Shown here: piece after piece, positions 1-9,069 of the stretch
Position numbering within the stretch: the first letter of the stretch is position 1
Layout of the letters: each line of letters starts with the position of its first letter
Assembly: GCA_023442905.1 (NCBI GenBank)
Contig: JAEZWY010000119.1
Coordinates: forward strand, 1 to 24,872
Length of the DNA stretch: 24,872 nt
Direction of reading: 5' to 3'
From: Bacillota bacterium
GTDB lineage: Bacteria > Bacillota > Bacilli > Lactobacillales > Aerococcaceae
Translations under genes and position numbers: made by a program
The notes under the pieces: model-generated
What the model saw: only the letters and a program-made list of their open reading frames with translations
Told to the model about the DNA's origin: nothing
Database searches by the model: none

Positions 1-206
1 GGTTAGCATTAACTGAATTAGGTTTAGGTGCAAACTTACAACATTTCAACATTGGCTACGAGCAAGGATTTGACGCAGCAATTCGTGAATTGTTAGATTT
101 ACCTGAAGCTTGGGAATTAGTTGCTGAAATGCCATTTGGTTCTATTGAAGCACCTGCTGCAGAAAAAGAAGTTATTGCTGCTGAAGAACAAGTTATCTTA
201 AAATAA
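1..206 (+). CDS. Nitroreductase-family protein, C-terminal end (partial)
   Basis: The frame starting at base 3 stays open to TAA at 204-206 and gives about 67 residues. It includes LGLGANLQHFN, then EQGFD, then MPFGSIEAPA. This looks like the C-terminus of the FMN-dependent nitroreductase family (Frp/Hbn1-like), where a conserved 'LGLGANLQH' helix is followed by 'MPFG.I..P'. The start and most of the protein lie outside the window, so substrate and cofactor cannot be judged. The extreme C-terminus is rich in Ala and Glu. Codon use is strongly biased (TTA for Leu, GAA for Glu, GGT for Gly), as in well-expressed genes of this genome. The gene ends just before a strong hairpin terminator, so it belongs to a separate transcript from the sugar cluster. 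Confidence 0.7.
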   Translation, partial: LALTELGLGANLQHFNIGYEQGFDAAIRELLDLPEAWELVAEMPFGSIEAPAAEKEVIAAEEQVILK

Positions 207-230
207 TCACGTCATATTAGACGTTAACAA

Positions 231-267
231 AAAGGATCATTTACCTCATGGTAAGTGATCCTTTTTT
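231..267. terminator. Bidirectional rho-independent terminator
   Basis: The hairpin AAGGATCATTTACC / GGTAAGTGATCCTT has a TCAT loop and one non-Watson-Crick position, with a run of T after it and a run of A before it. It sits between two convergent genes (nitroreductase on plus, AraC regulator on minus) and can serve both. Confidence 0.9.
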
Positions 268-271
268 GTGT

Positions 272-1099
272 TCATTCATTGATTTTACGGAATTGAAGGG
301 GACTAACCTGATAAGTTTTCTTAAATGCCTTACTAAATGCTAAAGGATCAGTAAAACCCACGGAACTAGCAATTTGAGAAATGGTCAAGGAGGAATTGAT
401 TAACAAATCACAACTTTTCTTCATTTTGACCATTAATATATAATCTTTTATTGACTGTCCTGTTTCTTCCTTAAATATCTTATAAAGATAACTGCGGTTC
501 AAATTTAATTTTTCAGCTATTTTGGAAACTTGTAGGGGGGTATCATATTGACTATGAATAATCTTCAAAGCTTGCTTCATATACTTCTTGTGGTTGTTAT
601 GACTTTCCTGCGCTTCCTGGTTTGGAAATTCTTCAATTAAGAAAGCCAACAATTTATATAATTCACCTATAATTTCTAATTCATTACTTTCAGTAAATTT
701 TTTATCCGCATAGGCAATTAAACGATACATTTGATTCAAAATTTTTGAATCCTTTTGACTTGTGGCAAAACATTTTGCCATAAGACTAGATTTCAATAAA
801 ATGCTTTCCGCTCTCGATCCGGAAAAACCAACCCATATGTAAGACCACGGCTGATCACCATCTGCTTGATAGTAAGTGACGGCATCTTTAGGTAGGATAA
901 AAATATCTCCAGCACCTAATGACGTCACCTTATTATATATGGTGAATTGCCCACTACCTTCAATAATATAATGTAGTACAAAGTTATTACGAACGCTTGG
1001 ACCGAAAGCATAATTCGGGGGACAGGATTCAAACCCATAATGATCAATGTTTAAATCAAAATTATTATTATCAAATTCATTGTATGTATTTAAAGTCAT
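272..1099 (-). CDS. msmR: AraC-family transcriptional activator of the alpha-galactoside operon (MsmR/RafR-like)
   Basis: This 275-residue protein has the classical AraC-family layout. The N-terminal half is a cupin-type sugar-binding and dimerisation domain (about residues 20-150, with GSGQFTIY, LGAGDIFILP and WSYIWVGFSG). The C-terminal double helix-turn-helix spans about residues 170-275 (SKIAEKLNLNRSYLYKIFK and ISQIASSVGFTDPLAFSKAFK, ending SPLQFRK). The start ATG follows a GGGAGGG ribosome binding site. It is divergent from aga-msmEFG-gtfA-msmK, the arrangement of MsmR in Streptococcus mutans and RafR in other Lactobacillales, which activate the operon with alpha-galactosides. The symbol is assigned from family and context; the inducer is inferred. 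Confidence 0.85.
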   Translation of the reverse strand: MTLNTYNEFDNNNFDLNIDHYGFESCPPNYAFGPSVRNNFVLHYIIEGSGQFTIYNKVTSLGAGDIFILPKDAVTYYQADGDQPWSYIWVGFSGSRAESILLKSSLMAKCFATSQKDSKILNQMYRLIAYADKKFTESNELEIIGELYKLLAFLIEEFPNQEAQESHNNHKKYMKQALKIIHSQYDTPLQVSKIAEKLNLNRSYLYKIFKEETGQSIKDYILMVKMKKSCDLLINSSLTISQIASSVGFTDPLAFSKAFKKTYQVSPLQFRKINE

Positions 1100-1125
1100 C
1101 TTTTATCCCTCCCTAATTAGGCAAC

Positions 1126-1131
1126 ATTATA
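1126..1131 (-). promoter_or_regulatory. -10 element of the AraC-regulator promoter
   Basis: On the minus strand the bases read TGGTATAATG, a perfect TATAAT with an upstream TG (extended -10). No good -35 box is seen 16-18 bp upstream, which fits an extended -10 promoter. The start lies about 27 bp from the regulator's ATG. Confidence 0.55.
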
Positions 1132-1158
1132 CCATGTTTAGGAAACAAAATGCCATTT

Positions 1159-1172
1159 GTAAAGCGCTTACT
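1159..1172 (+). promoter_or_regulatory. cre (CcpA) site between msmR and aga
   Basis: GTAAAGCGCTTACT matches 12 of 14 positions of the cre consensus TGWAARCGYTWWCW, including the central CG and the whole right half. It lies in the 136-bp divergent spacer, so glucose repression through CcpA could act on the operon, the activator or both. Confidence 0.65.
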
Positions 1173-1174
1173 TA

Positions 1175-1216
1175 TTGGTAAACTTTTAGTAAATAAATTA
1201 GTAAATTAATACTAAT
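1175..1216 (+). promoter_or_regulatory. Candidate operator cluster upstream of aga
   Basis: Two dyads are visible. The first, TGGTAAACTTTTAGTAAA (1176-1193), has a TAAA-CT-TTTA core typical of LacI-family operators and shares its 10-base core (inverted) plus flanks with the galR-galK spacer at 11901-11918. The second has perfect 7-bp arms, ATTAGTA (1197-1203) and TACTAAT (1210-1216), around AATTAA. It ends just before the aga ribosome binding site. GalR (TAAA-NN-TTTA site) and the AraC regulator are the candidate binders; this assignment is inference. No convincing -10/-35 pair for aga could be placed in this AT-rich stretch. Confidence 0.5.
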
Positions 1217-1235
1217 GAATCAAAAGGAGAAAATT

Positions 1236-3434
1236 ATGGCTCATTTCATCACATTTGATACGGAAACTCAGGTTTTTCACCTGAGAAATGCAAGTATTTC
1301 ATATCTGTTAAGCGTTGAAGAAGGTGGCTTATTAAGTCATCTGTATTTCGGATCACGTATTGAAAACTATCATGGACAAAGAAAATACCCACGTATAGAC
1401 CGTGGTTTTTCAGGTAATTTACCAGATAGTATAGATAGAGGCTATTCACCTGATACTTTGCTGAGAGAATATAGTGGCACTGGTGAAGGTGACTACCGTA
1501 TTCCAGCAATATTAGTGAAACAAGGGAATGGTAGTCAAGCCACTCGATTCATATATAATCGCTACGAAATTATTACAGGAAAACCCAAACTAGAGGGACT
1601 TCCGTCATCTTACGTAGACCATGATGATGAGGCTGAAACGTTAGTCATTTGGTTAGTTGATGCCCGTGCTGGTCTTGAATTAGCTTTATCCTATACCATA
1701 TATGCTGAACGTTCTGTCATAACGCGGTCAGTAAAATTACATAATATTTCTAATCAAACTATTATGATTGATAAAATCGCATCTATGGCACTCGATTTAC
1801 CTGCGCAAGATTTTGATTTGATTTCCTTACCTGGAGCTCATGTCAATGAACGTCATATTAGCCGACAATCATTGACATATGGCCAAACACGTTTAGCAAG
1901 TCGTCGCGGCACCTCAAGTCATCAAATGAATAATACGATGATTTTGGCGCAAAGACATACCGACGAGTTTCATGGTGAAGCCTATGGTTTTGCGCTTGTA
2001 TATTCAGGAAATCATGCGTTAGAAATTGAACGCGATCAAATTCAACAAACCCGTGTGGTGATTGGTATTAATGAAGAACTTTTTTCTTGGCAACTTGCAT
2101 CCGGCGAAAGCTTCCAAACACCTGAAGTCATCATGGTGTATGCCAATAATGGGTTAAATCAAATGAGTCAAACATTCCACGGATTGATTCGTGACCGCGT
2201 GGCTCGAGGAAACCATCAACACGCACTTCGCCCAATCTTGGTGAATAATTGGGAAGCAACTTATTTTGATTTTAACGAGGAAAAATTGCGTCCAATCGTA
2301 GATGAAGCCAAGCAATTAGGTATTGAAATGTTCGTATTAGATGATGGTTGGTTTGGACACCGAGATAATGATGATAGTTCACTTGGAGATTGGTTCGTAG
2401 ATAAACGGAAATTCCCTAAAGGATTACGTCAATTTGTAAATTATGTCCACGGTCAAGATTTAAAATTTGGCTTATGGTTTGAACCAGAAATGATTTCTGA
2501 AGATTCTGAATTGTTACGTAAACATCCTGACTATCGTTTAGCAGTCCCAGGACGCAAACCATACCCGAGTCGTCAACAATTTGTATTAGATATTGGCCGT
2601 AAAGAGGTTAGAGATAATGTCATCGCCCAAATTGAAGCCATTTTAGATGAAGGCTACATTGACTATATTAAATGGGATATGAACCGACATATTTCAGATA
2701 TTTATTCGGCCAATTTACCTGCACATCAACAGGGCGAAGTCTTACATCGATATACTTTAGGTTTGTATGAAATGCTAGAACATTTAACAACAAAATATCC
2801 TGAAATTTTATGGGAAGGCTGTTCAGGTGGTGGTGGTCGTTTTGATGTTGGTTTCGCATATTATATGCCCCAATCATGGACGAGTGATAATACAGATGCC
2901 GTTGCACGGTTAAATATCCAATACGGAACATCCTTATTTTATCCAACTTCCTTGATGACATCACATGTATCCGCAGTACCCAATCATCAAACAGGGCGAA
3001 TTACACCGTTTGATACCCGCGGTGACGTAGCAATGAGTGGCGTATTGGGCTATGAGTTAGATTTAACGCAACTAAGTCCGGCAGAAAAAGACCTAGTCAA
3101 ATCACAAGTCGCCGTTTATAAAGAGATCCGACCACTCGTACAATACGGTGATTTCACTCGTTTAGAAAGTCCTTTTGAAGGTAACGCAACGGCATGGATG
3201 TTTACCAATGAAGACAAATCTGAAATATTAGTTTTTACTTTTGGGGTATTGAATACAGCCCAAGCATCGATTCATCAAGTGAAATTACATGGACTTCAAT
3301 CAGATAAAATCTATGAAAATGTGGCTAGTAAAGAAGTTTTTACGGGTAGCGAATTGGAGTGGATGGGATGGTATGAAGCGCCAATGACAGAAGATTTTGT
3401 TTCGCACCGTTATCATTTTAAAGCAATGAATTAG
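1236..3434 (+). CDS. aga: Alpha-galactosidase (GH36)
   Basis: This enzyme hydrolyses terminal alpha-1,6-galactose from melibiose, raffinose and related sugars in the cytoplasm. At 732 residues it has the usual length of bacterial GH36 enzymes. The GH36 landmarks appear in order: NNWEATYFDF, then LDDGWFGHRDND, then KWDMNRH with the catalytic nucleophile Asp481, then GCSGGGGRFD, and finally SDNTD with the acid/base Asp551. There is no signal peptide. The frame is open from an ATG at 1215, but AAAGGAG (1220-1226) lies inside that extension and precedes the ATG at 1236, so 1236 is the better start. It is the first gene of the operon; msmE follows after 12 bp. Raffinose cleavage would release galactose for GalK and sucrose for GtfA. 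Confidence 0.95.
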   Translation: MAHFITFDTETQVFHLRNASISYLLSVEEGGLLSHLYFGSRIENYHGQRKYPRIDRGFSGNLPDSIDRGYSPDTLLREYSGTGEGDYRIPAILVKQGNGSQATRFIYNRYEIITGKPKLEGLPSSYVDHDDEAETLVIWLVDARAGLELALSYTIYAERSVITRSVKLHNISNQTIMIDKIASMALDLPAQDFDLISLPGAHVNERHISRQSLTYGQTRLASRRGTSSHQMNNTMILAQRHTDEFHGEAYGFALVYSGNHALEIERDQIQQTRVVIGINEELFSWQLASGESFQTPEVIMVYANNGLNQMSQTFHGLIRDRVARGNHQHALRPILVNNWEATYFDFNEEKLRPIVDEAKQLGIEMFVLDDGWFGHRDNDDSSLGDWFVDKRKFPKGLRQFVNYVHGQDLKFGLWFEPEMISEDSELLRKHPDYRLAVPGRKPYPSRQQFVLDIGRKEVRDNVIAQIEAILDEGYIDYIKWDMNRHISDIYSANLPAHQQGEVLHRYTLGLYEMLEHLTTKYPEILWEGCSGGGGRFDVGFAYYMPQSWTSDNTDAVARLNIQYGTSLFYPTSLMTSHVSAVPNHQTGRITPFDTRGDVAMSGVLGYELDLTQLSPAEKDLVKSQVAVYKEIRPLVQYGDFTRLESPFEGNATAWMFTNEDKSEILVFTFGVLNTAQASIHQVKLHGLQSDKIYENVASKEVFTGSELEWMGWYEAPMTEDFVSHRYHFKAMN

Positions 3435-3446
3435 GAGGAAAGTGGC

Positions 3447-4706
3447 ATGGAAAGGTTTAAAAAGCTCCGTTATTTGGGTATTGCCTCTGCCAGTGTGCTT
3501 GCGTTAGCTGCATGCGGTAATACTGAAGAAACAAGTACGAATGACAAAACGGTCATTGAATTTTTTAATCAAAAGAAGGAGATGGAGGGTACTCTAGAAG
3601 AAATTATTCAAGATTTTGAAAAATCACATCCGGATATAGATGTGCAAATGACGAGTGTACCGGATGCTGGTACTGTCTTAAAAACGAGAATGCTATCAGG
3701 TGACGTTCCTGATGTTATCAACTTATATCCACAAAATATTGACTTCCAAGAATGGGCAGATGCTGGTTTCTTCTATGATATGACTGGTCAAGATTATCTA
3801 GATAATTTAAAAAATCAATATGCTGATAAATATGCCATTAACGGCAAGGTATACAATGTGCCCTTAACAGCGAATGTATCAGGTATATATTACAATAAGA
3901 CAAAATTTGAAGCCTTAGGGTTAAAAGCACCTGAAACATGGGATGAATTTGTCCAACTTGTGGATGACATCAAGGCCGCCGGTGAAACACCATTTGCTAT
4001 CGCAGGGACAGAAGGTTGGACCTTGAATGGTTACCATCAATTATCTTTAATTACAACAACTGGCAGCGCCGATGCCGCAAATGAATACTTGCGATATTCA
4101 CAACCAAACAGTATCTCAGCTGATGATGATATCTTAAAAGCTGATGCTGCAAAACTAGATTTACTGGTTGATGAAGGCAATCAACAAGCGAATTGGAAGG
4201 GTGCCTCTTATAACGATGCCATTGTTGCATTTACATCTGAAGATGCTTTAATGACGACCAATGGATCATGGGCACTAGCAGCGATGCGACAACAAGAGCC
4301 TACTTTTGAAATTTCTACCTTTGCATTCCCAGGTGAAGAGCACGGACAAAGTGCTACTGTAGGAGCTGGTGATTTGGCCTTGTCTATCGCTGCAGAGACG
4401 GAAAATTTAGAAGCAGCAGAAACTTTTGTTGCCTACATGACAACTCCAGAGCCTATGCAGAAATACTATGACGTGGATGGTTCACCAGTTGCCGTAATTG
4501 GGGTGGAAGAAGATAGTGATTCACCACTAAAAGCCTTAAATGAACTAGCCTTCACTGACAAACATTATGTATGGATGGCGCAACATTGGACGAGTGAAGA
4601 TGATTTCTTCACCGCAACAGCCAACTACTTAGTGACGCAAGATATAGAAGCTTTAGCGGATGAACTGAATGCCTTCTTCAATCCAATGAAAGCAGACCTA
4701 GACTAG
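3447..4706 (+). CDS. msmE: Multiple-sugar ABC transporter, substrate-binding lipoprotein
   Basis: The 419-residue protein starts with a lipoprotein signal peptide: basic MERFKKLR, a hydrophobic stretch, then the lipobox LAAC with Cys23 as the lipid-modified residue. The mature part is a family-1 extracellular solute-binding protein (carbohydrate uptake 1 type), with FFNQKKEMEG near the N-terminus, 'SGDVPDVINLYPQN' and a 'VSGIYYNKTKFEALGL' motif. It would be anchored outside the membrane and deliver oligosaccharides (raffinose, melibiose, isomaltose type, inferred from the operon) to MsmF/MsmG. AGGAGG precedes the ATG, and msmF follows after 13 bp. Confidence 0.93.
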   Translation: MERFKKLRYLGIASASVLALAACGNTEETSTNDKTVIEFFNQKKEMEGTLEEIIQDFEKSHPDIDVQMTSVPDAGTVLKTRMLSGDVPDVINLYPQNIDFQEWADAGFFYDMTGQDYLDNLKNQYADKYAINGKVYNVPLTANVSGIYYNKTKFEALGLKAPETWDEFVQLVDDIKAAGETPFAIAGTEGWTLNGYHQLSLITTTGSADAANEYLRYSQPNSISADDDILKADAAKLDLLVDEGNQQANWKGASYNDAIVAFTSEDALMTTNGSWALAAMRQQEPTFEISTFAFPGEEHGQSATVGAGDLALSIAAETENLEAAETFVAYMTTPEPMQKYYDVDGSPVAVIGVEEDSDSPLKALNELAFTDKHYVWMAQHWTSEDDFFTATANYLVTQDIEALADELNAFFNPMKADLD

Positions 4707-4719
4707 GGGGAAAGATCAC

Positions 4720-5586
4720 ATGAGAAAAACAATTAATAAATATTGGGGTTGGGCCTTTTTAATTGTCCCACTACTACTTCAAGCCATTTTCTTCTATTTC
4801 CCCATGTTTCAGGGGGCCTTTTACAGTTTTACCAACTGGACTGGGTTAACATATAACTTTGATTTTGTTGGCCTAAACAACTACATTATCTTGATGTCTG
4901 ATAGTAAATTTATGAAAGCTATTGGGTTCACCTTGATTTTAACTGTGTCTTTAATCGTCGGTGAAATTGTGATTGGCATTTTAATTGCCCGGTTATTAAA
5001 TTCAAAAATTAAGGGACGCACCTTTTTTAGAGCCTGGTATTTTTTTCCAGCAGTGCTCTCCGGATTGACCGTATCATTAATTTTTAAACAGGTATTTAAC
5101 TATGGTTTACCGGCTATTGGTCAAGCATTGAATATTGGCTGGTTACAAGAGTCTCTACTAGGTTCAACTAGTGGCGCCGTATTTGCAGCTATCTTTGTTC
5201 TTTTATGGCAAGGTGTGGCTATGCCAATTATCATTTTCTTAGCCGGTTTACAAAGTATTCCCGAAGAAATAATTGAAGCGTCTGCCATTGACGGTGCTAA
5301 CAGCCAACAAACATTCTTCAGTATCGAATTACCGTACTTGTTACCAAGTATCTCTATGGTATTCATCATGGCTTTAAAAGGTGGCTTAACAGCCTTTGAT
5401 CAAATTTTTGCCTTAACCGGTGGTGGTCCAAGTAATTCAACAACTTCAATCGGTTTGTTAGTTTACAACTATGCCTTTAAGAGTAATCAATATGGTTATG
5501 CCAACGCAATTGCCATCGTCTTATTCTTAATTATCGCTGTTGTCTCTATTATTCAAATACGTTTGTCACGTCGCTTTGAAATCTAG
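4720..5586 (+). CDS. msmF: Multiple-sugar ABC transporter, permease 1
   Basis: This is a 288-residue integral membrane protein with about six hydrophobic segments, the first at residues 11-30. The cytoplasmic EAA loop reads EEIIEASAIDGANSQQTFF followed by IELPYLLPS, the contact site for the ATPase in MalF-type permeases. It follows the binding protein and precedes the second permease by 12 bp, the standard order of a CUT1 importer. It should form a heterodimer with MsmG. Confidence 0.93.
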   Translation: MRKTINKYWGWAFLIVPLLLQAIFFYFPMFQGAFYSFTNWTGLTYNFDFVGLNNYIILMSDSKFMKAIGFTLILTVSLIVGEIVIGILIARLLNSKIKGRTFFRAWYFFPAVLSGLTVSLIFKQVFNYGLPAIGQALNIGWLQESLLGSTSGAVFAAIFVLLWQGVAMPIIIFLAGLQSIPEEIIEASAIDGANSQQTFFSIELPYLLPSISMVFIMALKGGLTAFDQIFALTGGGPSNSTTSIGLLVYNYAFKSNQYGYANAIAIVLFLIIAVVSIIQIRLSRRFEI

Positions 5587-5598
5587 GAGGAAAACCAT

Positions 5599-6432
5599 AT
5601 GAAAAATGAAGAACGATTCAATCTAATTTGGAAATACGTCCTCCTAATTATTGGAGCAATCTTAATCTTGATTCCGCTTTTAGCGACAGTATTTTCATCA
5701 TTTAAAACAACACAAGACATCATGCAACATTTCTTTGCCTTTCCAAATCCAGCAACACTTGATAATTATGCTCGGTTGATTGCAGATGGTATAGGGCATT
5801 ATTTCTGGAATTCCGCGGTTATTACGGTACTATCTGTAATCCTTGTAACCCTATTTATCCCAGCAGCAGCCTATTCTATCGCCCGAAACATGTCGAAACA
5901 TAAAGCCTTTGCGATTATGTATTCACTATTGATCTTGGGAATCTTTGTACCATTCCAAGTAATTATGATTCCAATCACTGTCATGATGAGTCGCTTAGGC
6001 TTAGCAAATATGTGGGGTTTAATCATCTTGTACCTAACATATGCCATTCCTCAAACCTTATTCCTATACGTGGGCTATATCAAATTGAGTGTACCGGATA
6101 CTTTAGATGAAGCCGCTATGATTGATGGTGCAGATCGTTTTACGACTTATCGTAAAATAATCTTCCCAATGCTGAAACCAATGCACGCAACGACACTCAT
6201 CATTAATGCTTTATGGTTCTGGAACGACTTCATGCTACCTTTGCTGATTCTAAACAAAAATGCTGAAATGTGGACATTACCTCTATTCCAGTACAACTAT
6301 ACAGGCCAATACTTCAACGATTACGGTCCAAGTTTTGCATCATATGTGGTCGGTATCATCACGATCACAATCGTTTACCTAATTTTCCAAAAGAATATCA
6401 TCTCTGGTATGAGCAACGGAGCCATCAAATAA
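5599..6432 (+). CDS. msmG: Multiple-sugar ABC transporter, permease 2
   Basis: This 277-residue MalG-type permease has about six membrane segments. Its EAA loop reads LDEAAMIDGADRFTTYRK followed by IIFPMLKP. The N-terminal PLLATVFSSFKTT and the C-terminal end (NIISGMSNGAIK) are typical of the MalG/MsmG group, whose C-terminus reaches into the permease-ATPase interface. AGGAGG precedes the ATG. It pairs with MsmF; energy would come from MsmK, encoded two genes downstream. Confidence 0.93.
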   Translation: MKNEERFNLIWKYVLLIIGAILILIPLLATVFSSFKTTQDIMQHFFAFPNPATLDNYARLIADGIGHYFWNSAVITVLSVILVTLFIPAAAYSIARNMSKHKAFAIMYSLLILGIFVPFQVIMIPITVMMSRLGLANMWGLIILYLTYAIPQTLFLYVGYIKLSVPDTLDEAAMIDGADRFTTYRKIIFPMLKPMHATTLIINALWFWNDFMLPLLILNKNAEMWTLPLFQYNYTGQYFNDYGPSFASYVVGIITITIVYLIFQKNIISGMSNGAIK

Positions 6433-6459
6433 TTTACTACTGAGAAGAGGAGCATATAC

Positions 6460-7905
6460 ATGACATTTCAAAACAAAACCATGTTGATTACCTATTCTGA
6501 TAGTTTAGGTAGCAACTTAAAAGAATTGAAGACGAATATCGACCAATATTTTGGTCAAGCCATCGGTGGTGTGCATCTACTGCCATTCTTTCCCTCTACA
6601 GGCGATAGAGGGTTTGCTCCGGTTGACTACGGTCAAGTAGATCCAGCATTTGGTAACTGGGATGATATCAAAGCCCTAGGTGACAAATACTATCTAATGT
6701 TCGATTTTATGATCAATCACATCTCCCGCCAGTCCACGTATTACAAAGACTTTCAGGAGAAAAAGGACGCTTCTGACTATGCTGATTTATTTCTAAGATG
6801 GGAAAAATTCTGGCCAAGTGGACGACCAACACAGGCCGACATCGACTTAATCTATAAAAGAAAAGATAAAGCCCCCATGCAAGCCATTACCTTCGCCGAT
6901 GGTACTACGGAACATTTATGGAATACTTTTGGGGAAGAGCAAATCGACCTAGATATACGCCATCAAGTCACAATGGACTTCATCAAAGATACGATTGAAC
7001 AGCTAGTGGCAAACGGTTGCGATTTGATTCGACTTGATGCCTTTGCCTATGCAATTAAAAAACTAGATACCAATGATTTTTTCGTGGAACCAGAAATTTG
7101 GGACTTACTAGACCGAGTGCAAGCGGTTGCCCAAGAAGCAGGCGCGGATATTTTACCTGAAATTCATGAACACTATACAATTCCTTTTAAACTTGCTGAT
7201 CACGGCTACTTTGTTTATGACTTTGCTTTACCAATGGTTACCTTGTATTCACTGTTCTCGGGTAACACAGACCAATTAGCTAAGTGGTTGAAGATGAGCC
7301 CCATGAAGCAATTTACCACCTTGGATACCCATGACGGAATAGGGGTTGTCGATGTAAAGGATATTTTAACCGACGAAGAAATTGATTTTACATCTAAAGC
7401 CCTTTATAAGGTAGGGGCTAACGTTAAACGTAAGTATTCTTCTGCAGAATATAATAATTTAGACATCTATCAAATCAATACCACCTATTATTCAGCGCTA
7501 GGTGACGATGATAAGAAATATTTCATCGCGCGATTGATTCAAGCTTTCGCACCAGGAATTCCACAAGTGTATTATGTGGGTCTACTTGCTGGTAAAAATG
7601 ATCTAGAACTCTTAGAAAATACCAAAGAGGGGCGTAATATCAATCGCCACTATTACACTAGTGATGAAATTGGACGTGAAATACAACGTCCATTGGTCCA
7701 AAAATTATTGCAATTATTTACCTTCCGTAATGAAAGTGAAGCTTTTGATTTAGCTGGTGGTATCGAGGTTGCTACACCGGATGCACATACGATAATCATT
7801 ACACGCTATAATGCTGACAAATCAGTAATTGCTGAAGCAAACATAAACTTACTTGATTTACGCTACAGTATCTTTGAAAACGACCGTCCCGTTCATTTTG
7901 AATAG
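6460..7905 (+). CDS. gtfA: Sucrose phosphorylase (GH13_18)
   Basis: It converts sucrose and phosphate into alpha-glucose-1-phosphate and fructose in the cytoplasm, saving one ATP per sucrose. The 481-residue length and the catalytic triad positions fit the family: nucleophile Asp193 in LIRLDAFAY, acid/base Glu234 in LPEIHEHY, and the transition-state Asp292 in TLDTHDG. The N-terminal LLPFFPSTGDRGFAPVDY is also typical of sucrose phosphorylases. It lies between the ABC permeases and the ATPase gene, as in S. mutans msm (gtfA), where it uses the sucrose that alpha-galactosidase releases from raffinose. A related enzyme, sucrose-6'-phosphate phosphorylase, is less likely given the ABC (non-PTS) uptake. 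Confidence 0.92.
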   Translation: MTFQNKTMLITYSDSLGSNLKELKTNIDQYFGQAIGGVHLLPFFPSTGDRGFAPVDYGQVDPAFGNWDDIKALGDKYYLMFDFMINHISRQSTYYKDFQEKKDASDYADLFLRWEKFWPSGRPTQADIDLIYKRKDKAPMQAITFADGTTEHLWNTFGEEQIDLDIRHQVTMDFIKDTIEQLVANGCDLIRLDAFAYAIKKLDTNDFFVEPEIWDLLDRVQAVAQEAGADILPEIHEHYTIPFKLADHGYFVYDFALPMVTLYSLFSGNTDQLAKWLKMSPMKQFTTLDTHDGIGVVDVKDILTDEEIDFTSKALYKVGANVKRKYSSAEYNNLDIYQINTTYYSALGDDDKKYFIARLIQAFAPGIPQVYYVGLLAGKNDLELLENTKEGRNINRHYYTSDEIGREIQRPLVQKLLQLFTFRNESEAFDLAGGIEVATPDAHTIIITRYNADKSVIAEANINLLDLRYSIFENDRPVHFE

Positions 7906-7919
7906 AAAGAGAGTATAAC

Positions 7920-9053
7920 ATGGTAGAATTAAACCTAAACCATATTTACAAAAAATACCCCGACGCCACTGACTACGCTGTAGAAGATTTTAATTTAGAT
8001 ATTAAAGATAAAGAATTCATTGTATTTGTCGGACCTTCTGGTTGTGGTAAATCCACTACATTACGTATGGTCGCTGGATTAGAGGAAATAAGCCAGGGGG
8101 AACTAAAAATTGATGGTGAAGTAGTGAATAACAAATCACCTAAAGATCGTGATATTGCGATGGTATTCCAAAACTATGCTTTATACCCACATATGACGGT
8201 TTACGATAACATGGCTTTTGGTTTGAAATTACGTAAATACGACAAAGCTGAAATTGACCGTCGCGTGAATGAAGCAGGAGAAATACTAGGTTTAACTGAT
8301 TTCTTACAACGTAAACCAGCAGACCTATCAGGTGGGCAACGACAACGTGTAGCTATGGGACGAGCAATTGTCCGTGATGCTAAAGTATTCCTAATGGATG
8401 AACCTTTATCAAACCTTGATGCCAAGTTACGTGTTTCCATGCGGACAGAAATTGCCAAAATCACCCGTAAAATTGAGGCAACGACCATTTATGTTACACA
8501 TGATCAAACCGAAGCAATGACATTAGCAGATCGAATTGTGATTATGAATGCAACGAAAAATTCTGATGGTTCAGGCACAATTGGTCGCATTGAACAAATC
8601 GGTACACCACAAGAATTATATAATGAACCCGTAAGTAAATTCGTAGCTGGCTTTATTGGTAGTCCTTCAATGAACTTCTTTACAGTAACAGTAGGGGAGA
8701 ATCGTATTTCCAATCAAGATGGTTTGGACATTGCTATACCAGAAGGGCAAGCTAAAATCTTACGTGACCGTGGTTACCTGGGTAAAGAAGTCATTTTCGG
8801 TATTCGTCCAGAAGATATTTTGGATACTAACATTGCCATTGAAGCCTACCCAGAGGATACCGTGACAGGTGAGGTAGTCGTTTCTGAATTACTTGGTCCT
8901 GAAACCATGTTATACCTAAAATTAGGTCAAACTGAATACGTTGCACGTGTATCTACTCGTGACACATTTGAAGCGGGTGACAAAGTTGCCCTAACCTTTA
9001 ACATTACGAAGGGACATTTCTTCGACTTGGCAACAGAACAAGCAATTCGTTAA
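7920..9053 (+). CDS. msmK: Sugar ABC transporter ATP-binding protein (MsmK/UgpC type)
   Basis: The 377-residue ATPase carries all nucleotide-binding motifs: Walker A GPSGCGKST (residues 38-46), signature LSGGQ (136-140), Walker B VFLMDE (156-161), D-loop SNLDAKL and H-loop VTHDQTEA. The C-terminal third (from about residue 240, 'GSPSMNFF') is the TOBE/MOI regulatory domain of MalK-type ATPases. It is the last gene of the operon, 14 bp after gtfA, and should energise MsmEFG. In streptococci MsmK serves several sugar importers; whether that is so here cannot be seen. Confidence 0.94.
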   Translation: MVELNLNHIYKKYPDATDYAVEDFNLDIKDKEFIVFVGPSGCGKSTTLRMVAGLEEISQGELKIDGEVVNNKSPKDRDIAMVFQNYALYPHMTVYDNMAFGLKLRKYDKAEIDRRVNEAGEILGLTDFLQRKPADLSGGQRQRVAMGRAIVRDAKVFLMDEPLSNLDAKLRVSMRTEIAKITRKIEATTIYVTHDQTEAMTLADRIVIMNATKNSDGSGTIGRIEQIGTPQELYNEPVSKFVAGFIGSPSMNFFTVTVGENRISNQDGLDIAIPEGQAKILRDRGYLGKEVIFGIRPEDILDTNIAIEAYPEDTVTGEVVVSELLGPETMLYLKLGQTEYVARVSTRDTFEAGDKVALTFNITKGHFFDLATEQAIR

Positions 9054-9069
9054 TATGCGAAGCATATCT

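Noticed and set aside
1215..1235. Upstream start codon for aga
   Set aside because: The extra codons include the AAAGGAG ribosome binding site and a dyad; the ATG at 1236 is correctly spaced.
8201..8713. Minus-strand ORFs inside msmK
   Set aside because: They are shadows of the ATPase gene, whose motifs are complete on the plus strand.
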